Shown here: piece after piece, positions 24,668-36,000 of the stretch | Position numbering within the stretch: the stretch's first letter is position 1 | Layout of the letters: each line of letters begins with the position of its first letter | Source of the DNA: Asterias rubens | Lineage: Eukaryota; Echinodermata; Asteroidea; Forcipulatida; Asteriidae | NCBI RefSeq assembly: GCF_902459465.1 | Contig: NC_047080.1 | Span: forward strand, 10,948,866-11,012,865 | DNA length: 64,000 nt | Direction: 5' to 3' | The notes under the pieces: model-generated | The model's input: the letters and a program-made list of their open reading frames with translations, nothing else | Told to the model about the DNA's origin: nothing | The model's database searches: none | Made by a program: the position numbers and the translations under genes

Positions 24668-24936
24668 TTTTAAAGACCAGTATTCTCTCAGAGTCTTGGT
24701 GTATGGTGTATCCCAACATGCATGAAATAACCTTAACCTTTTTGACTCCCTTAAATGGCCGACCGTGTTAGTTCGCAGAGTAAAAGGAAAACCACGTAAT
24801 TTCGAAGCAAATTTGTGCGGATCATTGTACTCTTCTTTTAAAACATCTTTCTACCCGTATGCAATTTATAACAAACGGTTACAAACGCTTTTTATAGACC
24901 AACCCGTCCGATCCAAGGCAACGTGTTCCTTTAAAC
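24668..24936. mobile_element. Chimeric repeat: family B piece joined to half of family A
   Basis: A family B fragment (AAAGACCAGTATTCTCTCAG...) from about 24668 to 24735 runs directly into the right half of a family A element (24738-24936), which begins at its central GACTCCC and ends GTTCCTTTAA. The left arm of family A is missing. Confidence 0.6.
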
Positions 24937-25192
24937 TATATGATGCAATTGTTTGGTGCAAGCTGACATCCATTCAAATATCAGCAGCCACACTTTCATT
25001 AGTCTCTGTTTCTTTTCTTTTTTAACTATTTTTTGTTAATTTTGTTTTGATCTTGCAAGTCCAAAACACAATGTTTGAAAACAGTTTTGTTTATACTATT
25101 TAGTTATGACTCTGACAACTGATTGAGCTTTTAAATGTTCACAGGTTTGCTATTTCATGTATATGTTGGGTAACTCAAAGGTGTTGATACTG

Positions 25193-25382
25193 GGCCCAAT
25201 TTCATAGAGCTGCTTAAGCACACAAATAAGCTTAAACATTTTTTGCTAAGCAAAAAAAAGCAGGGTAGCAGTCACAGATTTTACAAGTGACCTGGCAGTT
25301 TGGCTTGTAACCTTACTCTGGTAGCTATAAATGTTTTGTGCTTAGCGGCTTTTTGTGCTTTTAAAGCAGCTCTATGAAAATG
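25193..25382. repeat. Family C dispersed repeat (GCCCAATTTCATAGAGCTGCT)
   Basis: About 190 bp with imperfect terminal inverted repeats (GGGCCCAATTTCATAGAGC at one end, GCTCTATGAAAATGG at the other) and internal GCTTAAGCACA/TGTGCTTAGC motifs. Related copies are at about 37778-38030, 39345-39517, 46937-47110 and 58132-58320, with partial copies near 30055, 32510 and 45000. Confidence 0.7.
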
Positions 25383-25459
25383 GATTCTGGTCTTTGGCAA
25401 GTGGCAATGTTGTCTGAATACTTAAGACACTGTTCAGATTACTCCAGGATCAGTTCAAG

Positions 25460-27568
25460 ATGTCAGGAGGGGAGAAGATTGAGATGATAATTGACTGTGA
25501 CCCTGGGGTCGACGATGCGGTGGCCATCATGATGGCGCTGACTCAACCCAGTGTGAATCTACTTGGACTCACCTGCGTTGGTGGAAACACACCCATTGAT
25601 AACGTACTCAGGAATGCACTCAGGGTGTTGAGAGTTTGCAATAAGCCAAGCGTGAGTTGCCTTCTGTTTTTTTTCTTCTTTTCACAAAACTTTGAAGATG
25701 CAGTGATGGCATGATTGGTGGAATATTTTGTTTGGCGGCCAAGTGTTTTTAGCAAAAGTGATAAGTGTGTAAAGTTACTGATTGTGAGGAAAAAGATTTT
25801 TTTTTTCTTTTTTTTTTCGCGTTTTACAGACCCTTACTGAGAGAAACAAAATTTATATTATGCAGGCCTAGCACTACATACAGGCCCTCTGTTGCCCATG
25901 GTCTTGGTCTTGGTGCCCCTTCAAAAGTTTCCCAAATTGCCCTTTGCCAAATGAAAATGGCCTTGCCCTTCCTTTCAAAGATGAAACTCCAGGCCTGATT
26001 ATGCAGATATTCAATCGAACATGAGCTGCGTATAATGGAGTAGTTGATGATCTTTGTGTGTAATTACAAACAGATTCCCGTTTACAGAGGATCAGCGATC
26101 TCTTTAGTGTGCCTAAACCATCTAATTTTCGAAAATGTTCATGGCTCTGATGGTCTCGGGGACGTTCCAGATCCAGACCCACCCAGCCTTGATCTCGTCC
26201 AATCAGAGCATGCCGTCCATGCCATGATTCGCATGACAAAGGAGAAGCCTGGTCAGGTGACCATGGTGGCCATTGGACCGCTGACCAACCTGGCCCTCGC
26301 GATTCGACTGGACCCGGGGTTCACCGGTAGACTGAAGAAGCTGGTAATCATGGGAGGCAACACAGAAGGTGAGTGGATGGCCTTATGAAGAATATTACAA
26401 TCTCACTTAGCATAGGGGTAAATCATAGCAACCCACCGAAAAGTGCTATACTCAATTGTCGTCCCTGTCTGCTGGGCAAGCCCTCTTTGCCTCTGTAGAC
26501 ATAAAGATCAATTTGAACCAGCCTTGAACTTCACTCTGGTAAAGGGCTCCTCTATAAGAAAAATGTAATTTTGCACTTGAACTTTGCACAGGGCACCACA
26601 GCAAAAGCAAAGGGCACCACAGCAATAAAAATTACAACCCCAGCAAAAAATCTGCTTCGTTGTAGTAGAATATAGCAAGACAATTTTCTCAAAAGAAAAC
26701 AATCTACCCAGCAGGTAGATATACACATGGTGTTACTGCAAACCAATCGATGATACCTCACCATGCAATGCCTCAGATCTTATTTACAGCAACATCCCCT
26801 GATTGTTGTCGGTACTATCGATTATAATCACGACACCTGTTCTTCTCAATAGGATCTGGTAGTATGACTGACGCAGCAGAGTTTAACTTCTGCATGGATC
26901 CAGAGGCAGCCCACATAGTGCTGAGCGATGTGCGATGTCCAACAACAGTCATAGGTTGGGAAACGTGCATCAACAACAGACTGCCCACGGTAAGTTATAA
27001 GATTACATATCGGTTATGACTTTGTAATGATGTCTCTTTTTTCCAGAGATGTGTTTTTGAACTTTTCTTATTTCGAGGCCTGTGTATTGCCATTTTTTTC
27101 TGAAGTATGCACGCATCTACAGATAAGATATCTAACAACGACTCCAACACACTGCACTTCAACCCCCGTCTTTTAAGTTTTTTTTAAACGGTGAGATAAT
27201 TATTTTGTCTATAGCACATTTTCTTCTCTGTGTCATTGCAGGAATGGTTTAAGAACAACATGCCCCAGTCTCGGACTCCAAGAGGAGCTTTCATGAACGC
27301 CATCCTCTCCGATCACCATCTGAAACTAAACCTCGGCACAGTGCCCGACACCTTGGCGATGGCCGTTGCCATCCGCCCAGAGATAGTTCTCAAGTCGCTG
27401 ACCTGCCCTGTCATAATAGAGCTCGGCGGTCAGGTCACCAGAGGCCAGATGGTCAAACGGGTGATGAACACAGAGCGCCTGCCACGAGGGCCAGAGGTCG
27501 AGGTGGTGATTTGCTGTGATAATAATATATTCAAACAGCTTTTTGGTGACATACTGGAGAGGTCTTAG
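25460..27568 (+). CDS. Inosine-uridine preferring nucleoside hydrolase, copy 2
   Basis: A tandem paralogue of the gene at 19254, with the same exon plan and phases: 25460-25651 (192 bp), 26074-26368 (295 bp), 26853-26989 (137 bp) and 27242-27568 (327 bp), giving 316 aa. The first three exons match copy 1 closely, including DCDPGVDD at residues 12-19 and the VAIGPLTNLALAIRLDP block. The terminal exon has diverged. The active-site block reads TVPDTLAMAV, so the metal-binding Asp244 is kept but the catalytic His/Cys position is Pro243, and the segment before it is shorter. It may therefore have reduced or changed activity. An AATAAA lies at 27618-27623. A leader exon upstream was not identified. 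Confidence 0.9.
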
Positions 27569-27617
27569 TACCATTCCTTTTGTTGCTTTGTTTTTAACAT
27601 GCAGAAGTATTTTGAGT

Positions 27618-27623
27618 AATAAA
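27618..27623 (+). terminator. Polyadenylation signal for nucleoside hydrolase copy 2
   Basis: AATAAA, 50 bp after the stop codon at 27568. Confidence 0.65.
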
Positions 27624-27649
27624 CCACAAGGGAAGCTCAAATCTTACTA

Positions 27650-27840
27650 GAGCTGGATTTAAACCTGTGACCTTCGTATTAACGCGCTGGCACTTTACCA
27701 ACTAAGCTATCTCACCCTCTGTTGGCGTTGGTAGTCTCCCTATTTTGTCAATAGATTCTTTGTTTGGGGGTGCCAGACAGTCTTGGGAAGTCATTCAACC
27801 AGTAACTGCGATATAAACAGGGATCACACCTGTAGGCACC
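27650..27840 (-). mobile_element. tRNA-derived SINE (family S2)
   Basis: On the minus strand it has a tRNA-like head, with a GGTAAAGTGCCAGC-like A-box region and a GGTTTAAATCC-like B box, followed by a body shared with the copies at about 29540-29760 and 55425-55670 (…ATAGGG/CTATCTAGCCC…, then CCTGGCTGCTGCTTCCC in those copies). Confidence 0.6.
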
Positions 27841-28313
27841 CAAGTTTACGAAACAAATTGGTGAGAAGACAAAGGAGATTTCGACTTCCTATTTTAACTT
27901 TTAAACCATATTCTATTTTGTTAAAACTATTTTTAAAAGAAACCAACAAAACATATTATTTTGTTTATATATACTTATTTTTAATTACCCAGTATGAACA
28001 AAAAGCACTTTGACAATAGGTTATAATGAACTGAATTCTTTGAGTGTGAATTCTTTAGATTTTCTTCTGTGAAAAGGGATGTTGAAAAAGCGAGACAACA
28101 ATTTGTACAGCTTCTTTAAAATCTGTGCAAATTCTCTCAGCACAAACATATCTTGCTGAGCAGAAAAATGTTACCAGTCAAAAAACCAAACTATGTGTGT
28201 CATCTATAACCAGTACCCCGCTCAGGTTTGCTAAGCAGAGAAATTTGAATTTGACATCTTTAGAGGAAAAAACCCTCTTCCTATAAAAAAATTAAACTTG
28301 GACGTGAATAAAT

Positions 28314-28319
28314 TTTATT
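28314..28319 (-). terminator. Polyadenylation signal for MRPL21
   Basis: AATAAA on the minus strand, 82 bp beyond the MRPL21 stop codon (28401-28403). Confidence 0.6.
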
Positions 28320-28400
28320 TTGATATAAAAACCGATGACTTTGTTTTCTTTCTCCCACCATAACCCTCAATGAATTTTAATTCTAGACTAACTTGGTACG

Positions 28401-31400
28401 TCAGTGTGGTGCCACCTCAATGCTGTTAATTCTGAGCACAGATAGATCCCCATACACCTCTGAAAGAAATAAACAGACAAGACAAAATTAAGAATAGTGT
28501 GAACTACCGCAAAAGAAAAATCAAAAGCAATTATGAAAGATGTTCTGTTTCAAAGAAGAAAAAAACATTGATGAAGGGATTTTTTATTGTATAAGAATTT
28601 ATGATGATGGAAGGACGTTGAAGCTAATTTCACTTTTATTACTACAGTATATCAGATAATAACAAAATGTATCACCAATAAACACAAATGCAATTTAAAT
28701 ATTACGGGAAGTTACAATCACAGAGAAGCAAAGTTTGTACAAGGTGGACTTGAGCTTAATAATACATAGGGTGCATTTGTTTAGCTTCCCTGGGTCTACC
28801 CCGCGGTGCTAACTTGGGTGAGCCCCTGACAAGAGCTAAACGAACGACCTCTCACCGCTCTCATAGTGACGTCGTTTACCTGGGGCCAGCCCCCAAGTGA
28901 CCCACTCCACAAGCAGGGCACTGGGGGCTGACCTGGGTGAGCCCCTGGAATAACCTCAAAAGCTATTCGAACGCACCAGGGATGACCCAGGGAAGCTAAA
29001 AGAACACACCCTTTAATACAGTGCCGATTGGAATGTCCATGGTTCTTTTTCGAAACCATGGCTTAGGCTGTTTACTTCGGCTCCAAACCTTGTTAAAAAA
29101 AGTGCAAGGTAAGCGCACATTTTTCAACAACAAAAAACGACAGAACCCAAGCCCTGACGTCTTCCTTGTGACGTCAGAGCAAGGGGTCAATACATGTAGT
29201 TAATATTTTCCAAGTTGGATGGAGTTGTGTATCGATGAGGTGATGACTTACCACGGTATTTCCTAAATCGTGTCCGTTGTCTCATCTTAAAGACGATTTT
29301 CTTCTGACTTTTGGTCTTCTCAATGACTGTGGCTTCAACTCTCACTTGCTCTGGACTACAATGTTAAGAATAAAAAGGGAAATTCAAGTTCACGAGTGAG
29401 ATACAAATGTCATATAAGCCCTACCTTTTGATTGAGTAGAACTTTGGATTCTGGAGTAAAAAGTATAACAATTGTTTCCTCTTTACAATGGTATTGAAAA
29501 TATTAATATTTTGGGAATGAATAAAGAAAAAATTAGTATAGCAGGACTTGAACCAATTACCTCTTGTGTTAGCGTTATGGTGCTTTACCACCTAAGCTAT
29601 CTAGCCCTATGTTGGCGGTCAACATCTTTGTTCAGGAGTGCCAGTCAGAAGCCATACAACCATTAGCTGCCGTGTAGCTAGGGATCAAACACAAGCTAAT
29701 GATACAACCTGGGAAGCAGCAGCCAGGGAACGGAACTTTGTATTTCAAATACAAGGTAATAAACAACAAGGGAAACTTACTGGGTAAATCTTTTTAATAA
29801 TTTGGGGTTGAACAAAGCTAAGTTTACTGGACTTTAATCTGCAACCACTGGATGAATGTAACTTTCGTCATTCATAAAGAATAACAACATGTAATGCATC
29901 TAATCTTGGTAAAAATGTCTTATGGTCTCTTACCTTAGAAGGGGTTTTCCGATGAGACTGAAATTATCACTTCCAACAAGCAGTATCTGAGACCGAAAAC
30001 AAGAAGAAAGGGAAGAACAAAATAGTTTCTTGCACTCCATAAAGTTTACATTGTTGCAACTGGTGCCCAACTCATTTTTTGCTTAGCAAAGAACTTCTTT
30101 GCTTAACAGCCTTGCACAAAATTAGGCCATGAACCAATCAAGGGCAGGACATAAAATATTTATATTTGTCTTCGAGCAAACTTTGACTGAACCCTTGATT
30201 CTGATTGGTCGATCCAATCCATACCAACAAGAGTGTGACATTAAACATTTATGAAGCAGTTGTGGAGTTTGTGATGAATACCCACCTTTCCCAAGCAAAT
30301 TCTTTCTCCGACGTCTGCCGTGATGTGCTGCTGTATTTGAATGAGGTCATCAGTGGTGACCTTGAACTGTTGGCCGGCTACGTAAACCACCGCAAAGAGT
30401 CGACTCTGATTAGACTGGATCTCTGATTCCACCTTCTGAAGTACATCTGAAGGGACAAAAATATTGCTGTAAGGCTACGTCCAATGGGCGGCTATGGCTG
30501 TTGCTAAGGGTGTTGCTATGGGCCTCCTGTGCTTTCACACATGTTTACCCAGCAATGAAGTCATAGCCACTAATTTGGACACAGCCTTAGTGTTGGTCAG
30601 GGTAACTTGAGATGTGACCGTCTTGCAACTACATATCAGCGCTTAGGTCAAATATTCAATGGTCTTTTGTTATTTTATATTTCTGGTAGTGAAACCAAGG
30701 ATGCCTCACAAGTGAACTTAATCACTGTAGCTCGAAAGCCTGAGAAAACTTGTAAACAAGGGTGTTTACTTGTTGCTATGCCAACCATTCTGATGGGAAC
30801 AAGCTGCGTGGTATTCTGCAATTTACTCAAGAAATTCTGACCAAGAGGTGGCTCCAATCCATACATTTACAACGGAACTACATAGCGTCGCTTCAGAACA
30901 AAACGTTGCATCTGAATTTCAAAAAATCTTAAAATCTTGCTTGAAAATCTGCGCAAAACTATTGTACCACAACACATACTTGTTTTGAGCGTACATCAAG
31001 CTATTTTAAGCGAGACGTTTTGACAATTTCAAACTTGCACATAATGTTAGTGCTATTTTAGGTATGAAATTTCTGCATCGACATTTCTGCACTTGTTTCT
31101 TTTTATTATGTTAAATGAATACCTTTTGGTAATTCCTGTTCAATAACTGATGTGTTTGATGCTGATGAAGTCTGCCTCAGTAACCTACACAATAAAAGAG
31201 AACAAAAAACAATCACATTTTAAAGGGAAGGTAACCCTTTAGAGTTTACACCAAAAATTAAAATAAAGACCATAAAAACTCACTTGGTAGGAAGCACTGC
31301 AGCTGTTGAACATTTTAAAGAAAAATCAATGAGAAACAATTAATTCTGAGGTGGTTTATTCTCAACTTACCTCAATGAATTTCCTGTGCATTGGAGGCAT

Positions 31401-32175
31401 CGTGGCTTGGTTGACACTAAACAAGGGATGTTTGTTCTTAATAAATCTGCAATTAATTAAAGGAATATCTAAACTAATGAAAAAAATCAGATTTTTCTTG
31501 AAACACTTCTATACCCTGCCACTACTCCTAGAACTATTTTGGTTTCGTCCGGCTATCGTCTCCCGATAGCAGGACGAAACCAAAATAGTTCTAGGAGTAC
31601 CCCGCCACCAGTTTTTTAACTGATTTGTCTCAAAAGGAATATCTTGTCTTTTATTCAGTAAACTAGACACTTCAATTTATATCTATTTTAATTTTTTTAA
31701 ATATAAATAACAAAAATTTTTTTTTTAAATGAGTGAAAAAGTGGTGGCAGATGAGATACGAACATTATTTCATAAATAACAAGAAATGTAAGTTGGGGCA
31801 GGATATGGATATTCTTTCCTTTTCATGGACTCTCTCACGTAGATGCAACCATGGACGTAGAATGCAACGATGCAACCAACCTGAGCTAAAGCCAAGAAGC
31901 CGCAGACATCACTCGTTCCCCCATCCCATTGACATGTGCACACGGCAGATGCAGCATGCGGTGAAGCGTACGACGTACGCACTTCTTTTCTTTCTTAACA
32001 CGTATTTCAAACTTAAATGACACAAAATATATCTTAAATTGTAATGTATATCAACAATAAAATACTTACGTGTTGAAAACACTCGCTGTATCAGTTTTAG
32101 GTCACTACATAGTGAAATACCAGATAGTTTTCTTGCAGCCGAAAATGCTTGTAAACTTTTCACGAAGGCTGCCAT
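28401..32175 (-). CDS. MRPL21: Mitochondrial large ribosomal subunit protein bL21m
   Basis: Structural protein of the mitochondrial 39S/54S ribosomal subunit, imported into the matrix. Seven exons join in frame on the minus strand: 32070-32175, 31371-31446, 31123-31184, 30286-30446, 29934-29986, 29252-29355 and 28401-28459. They give 206 aa (human about 205). The first 35 residues (MAAFVKSLQAFSAARKL...) are basic, Ser-rich and free of acidic residues until Asp25, as in a mitochondrial presequence. The bL21 core is clear: FAVVYVAGQQFKVTTDDLI, then VGERICLGK, ILLVGSDNFSLIGKPLL, VRVEATVIEKTKSQK and the basic KMRQRTRFRKYR. The C-terminus VLRINSIEVAPH matches the animal mitochondrial extension. 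None of the exons shows a frame break. The first exon lies head to head with the SLC5A gene, 885 bp apart. Confidence 0.95.
28757..29012. mobile_element. Foldback element with GGGTGCRTTYGTTTAGCTTCCC ends
   Basis: The left end (GGGTGCATTTGTTTAGCTTCCCTGGGT at 28768 onward) is matched in reverse complement by ACCCAGGGAAGCTAAAAGAACACACCC at about 28985-29011. Inner arms around GGTGAGCCCCTG are repeated. Related ends occur at 36512-36537. No coding capacity. It lies downstream of MRPL21 exon 6, in its last intron. Confidence 0.7.
29540..29760 (-). mobile_element. tRNA-derived SINE (family S2)
   Basis: Minus-strand tRNA-like head (B-box-like GGTTCAAGTCC) and the shared body ending in CCTGGCTGCTGCTTCCCAGG, as at 55425-55670. 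It lies in MRPL21 intron 5. Confidence 0.65.
30470..30589. mobile_element. Short MITE (TAAGGCTRYGTCCAAW ends)
   Basis: 120 bp. The left end TAAGGCTACGTCCAAT pairs with ATTTGGACACAGCCTTA at the right, with further pairing of GGCTATGGC and GTCATAGCC. Non-coding, in MRPL21 intron 3. Confidence 0.75.
31525..31602. repeat. Near-perfect long hairpin
   Basis: The left arm, starting CTCCTAGAACTATTTTGG, is followed by TTTCGTCC and GGCTATCG. It pairs with CGATAGCAGGACGAAACC and then AAAATAGTTCTAGGAG. The stem is over 30 bp with a loop of only a few bases. It lies between MRPL21 exons 1 and 2. Confidence 0.85.
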
Positions 32176-33060
32176 CTTGAAAAGTACATAGCGCCCTCTC
32201 TGGATTTTATGTTGAAAACAAAGTTTGGCATTGGACACTACGCACTGACTCACCAATGCAGCCTTTATTCGGCAACTGATGCTAAAAACTGATTGAAACA
32301 TGATTTTTTAGCGGTTTTACAATCAGATTATTTGCACTGTTTATCTCCATTCATAAAGCTCAACAAGGCTCACGAACTTATAAATCCGAAATAAACATTA
32401 ACAATCATAGTTTGATCAACCAGACACTGGGCTGGTTGAGTTTTTATGAGGGGTGGTCAATTTCCTTATGGTCAATCCTGGAGGCCTATTTTGATCTACA
32501 CCGCATGTGCAACAGCCAAGGCCAATCTTTATTTTATCAGAAAATACTGCTCAACAAATGTCTTGCTAAGCGAAACAATAAGTTGCCAACAATCTCTTAT
32601 GAAACCTGCTTGGCCTATAATCTGTTTCGCCTTCAGGCAAGATTTTTTTCTGTGCTTAGCAATTTTCTGTGCTTACTACAAGCTTTATTAAATCTGGCAC
32701 ATGGAGTGGACAACATGTGAACGCGGACTTTGTCTTGAGTGACATAACATGGTTTCCATCAAACAGCAAATTAGGGCCCCTTTTATGACGGACAACAAGT
32801 CGAACAGAACACTCAGAAGACAAACCATTTACCCGACATTGGAATAAATAAAATCTATCTCTGAACTATTTGAATAAGGGTGTGTACCGATTTGATGATC
32901 ATGCCGGCCGGAGTGTTATCTCATTAAACAATCAAGATAAGTGAAGTAAACCAAACAGCGGTCATGCATAGACGATAAATGAATGTCTATGTCATATCAC
33001 AGATGAGTTTAAATTATTTTTAGCCTGCTATCCCGGCGGAGGCTAAGTTCGCTTCGCAAG
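32176..33060. promoter_or_regulatory. Head-to-head interval between MRPL21 and the SLC5A gene
   Basis: 885 bp shared upstream region of a divergent gene pair. It contains a partial family C repeat (about 32505-32700, with TTGCTAAGCGAAAC and GTGCTTAGCAA motifs). The two promoters are presumed, and no TATA or other clear core element was identified. Nothing coding was seen. Confidence 0.45.
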
Positions 33061-36000
33061 ATGGCTCCTCTTATTTCTGAGGAGCTTGCTACGGTGGATT
33101 TCGTTGTAATAGGACTATACTTTCTCTTCGTTTTGTTGGTTGGACTCGGGGTAAGTTGACAATGGTTTAATTTGGCCTATTTAGTTCACCCTTGTTGATC
33201 TAGTGGTCGTTTGGACTTTGACTCTGCCATATATTATGTGTTTTAGTAGCTTGTTGTTGTGGTAGACTCAAAACAATCGCCATTTTAGGCCTATTAGTCA
33301 AATTTCAGACAAACCAAAATTGCAAATTGGTTGATATATTATTATTTCTCATTGACAAAACTGATTTTATGAACTTCTATTTGAAGTCAAATGTTCGAAC
33401 GAGGGGAGTGGGTATAGGGTTTAAACATAGCTCTCACGCGAAGCACACTGGCCGCGCGCCCCTCTCTTTAATTGCTTGGTGAGACCGACACCCCAGTATA
33501 CACAGTATAGGGCGCGGCGGACCCAACATCGACTGATTCAATCCAGGCTTTATCGGTTACCAAACTCAACTCAAACTGGTATAAGGAACTGTTCACAACT
33601 AGCCTCTATTGTTTGTCAACAAAGAATGAACACTATTCTCAACTTCTTGTACGTAGAACAGTTGTTCAACCCCTCTTTAGGTTTCAATAAGGGTTTATAG
33701 TTTTGTGCAAACTTGAGAGTTCCGTAATGCCAGTCACGTGTTCAACAAAGAGTTTGTCTTCACGTGATTTTAACGGAATCTTATTGGCCAGAATTAATTG
33801 GTTGCAAACCGGTGGGCGTTTTGCTCTTTGCTAATTGGTCATTGTGTGAATATTCTTGGTGGCCTAGGAACGCCCAAATGAAAGTACTAGATCTTCTTGA
33901 CCAAGACAAACAACTTTAATAACACAGAAGCCAAACCTTTTATTGCAGTCTGTCTTGTGGTTTAATTTGTATTATTTTGTTCTCCAACAGTCCATGTTTA
34001 GGTCGAATAGAGGCAGTGCACAGGGTTATTTTCTCGCTGGGGGATCGATGTTGTGGTTTCCGGTGAGTACAGACCACAGGTGTCTATCCAGCAATTTAAA
34101 AAAAAATTGTTAACATTTTTAAAAATCCAAATACGAATAAACTCACTGCACTAAAACCTACCCCAGTCTAAACAAATCAATTAATTTACACCAACCTTAT
34201 GTATTTTTTCATTTTGAATAACATTGCCTCGCTGGATAAAACAAATTTGTACCAAAATGTTGGCTTTTAGTACAAACAAAAATATTTTCGAATTTGGTTG
34301 AGTATAAAGCAAAGTATCAATGATATAAAACTTATATCTTCTTTTTGTATTTGTATTAAAAATCATATTACACCGGTAGGCCTATAATTTATGTTAAACT
34401 GGGTTTTTATTTTCATTTGGATTCATGTCTATTGAACAAAATTCTGGTCCCAAACCAATGTTGACATACAAGTTCTTGTAGGGGTTTCAGTTTTACTGGT
34501 TGTCCTAACTTTATTTTATTAATCTCTATTCTGAAGGTTGGGGCATCGCTATTTGCAAGTAACATCGGCAGTGAACATTTCATAGGACTAGCTGGTTCTG
34601 GAGCTACCTCTGGTATTGCAGTGGCTGCATTCGAACTCAACGTAAACAATAATTATATTATTTCACCCGTATTATGTTAACTTTTCCCCCCTCCAGACTT
34701 TCTTAATATTGTGTGGCGTGTTACCAAATACAAACAACAGAAAGGCCTGTTTGAATTTGTAATTGTGAAATTTGTCTTCATGTCTCTGTAATTGTTCTCA
34801 TACAGACAATAAACAAGTAAATTGAATATAAAGTCCTATTTTATTTTCTGATTTGTCACCCAAATAAAACAAAATTTAGAGTTGAAGATCACTTACTGAA
34901 AAGAAATAAAACAAGATTCAAAATTGTATAGAACTACAAAAGAATATTAGTTTTGAGGCATTGCATGGTGAGGTACCAATGTATTATTTGGTTTACACTA
35001 AGACTGTAGGCATATTGACATTAGCTGTGTAGATTTTGATTTTTTGGAACTAACTCTTGCTTTTTATTTTAACAGCCATACAACATCTAAATACAATTAT
35101 TCAATACAACATTTTTTTTTCTTATTTCCATCAGGCGTTGGTGATAGTCCAGTTACTAGGATGGATATTTCTACCTGTCTACTTAGCTGGAGGGATCTTT
35201 ACAATGCCAGACTATCTCCAGAAGAGGTTTGGTGGCAAGAGGATCCAGATGTACATATCCCTCCTCTCACTAGCACTCTACATCTTCACTAAGATCTCGG
35301 TAAGTGACAATTTAGGGCCTACTCTGTTGGATGACTGCTCTTTCCAACAATAATTTGGTGGGTTGTCCAATAGGGGCTTCAGACCCCCTCCTTCTCATAA
35401 CCCCACCTCTTTGGTGGTAAGAGGAATTCCAGATGTATAACATCTGTACCCTCTCTAGCACTCTACATCTTCACTAAGATCTCGGTAAGTGACAATTTAG
35501 GGCCTACTCTGTTGGATGACTGCTCTTTCCGACAATGTTTTGGTGGGTTGTCCAATAGGGGCTTCAGACCCCCTCCTTCTCATAACCCCACCTCTTTGGT
35601 GGTAAGAGGAATTCCAGATGTATAACATCTGTACCCTCTCTAGCACTCTACATCTTCACTAAGATCTCGGTAAGTGACAATTTAGGGCCTACTCTGTTGG
35701 ATGACTGCTCTTTCCGACAATGTTTTGGTGGGTTGTCCAATAGGGGCTTCAGACCCCCTCCTTCTCATAACCCCACCTCTTTGGTGGTAAGAGGAATTCC
35801 AGATGTATAACATCTGTACCCTCTCTAGCACTCTACATCTTCACTAAGATCTCGGTAAGTGATGATCACAGAGTGAGGACTAGGGCCTACTCCATTGTAT
35901 GACTACACCCCTATCCCAGGCCTGATACTGAAGGTTGCCTCCATTGAAATGCATTAAAGTGCCGATTGAAATCCTTTGGTAGAAATTTACAATTTCCTCA

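Larger units (their letters stand above)
22651..25459. other. Repeat-rich interval between the two nucleoside hydrolase genes
   Basis: After the copy 1 3' UTR the interval holds the family A MITE (23133-23517), a family B MITE (23600-23994), the chimeric repeat (24668-24936) and a family C repeat (about 25193-25382). A short direct repeat near 24066-24150 reads GTAGTTGTAGCCCACACC and AATAGTTGTAGCCCACACC. No exon was recognised, though a 5' leader exon of copy 2 may lie here. Confidence 0.6.
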
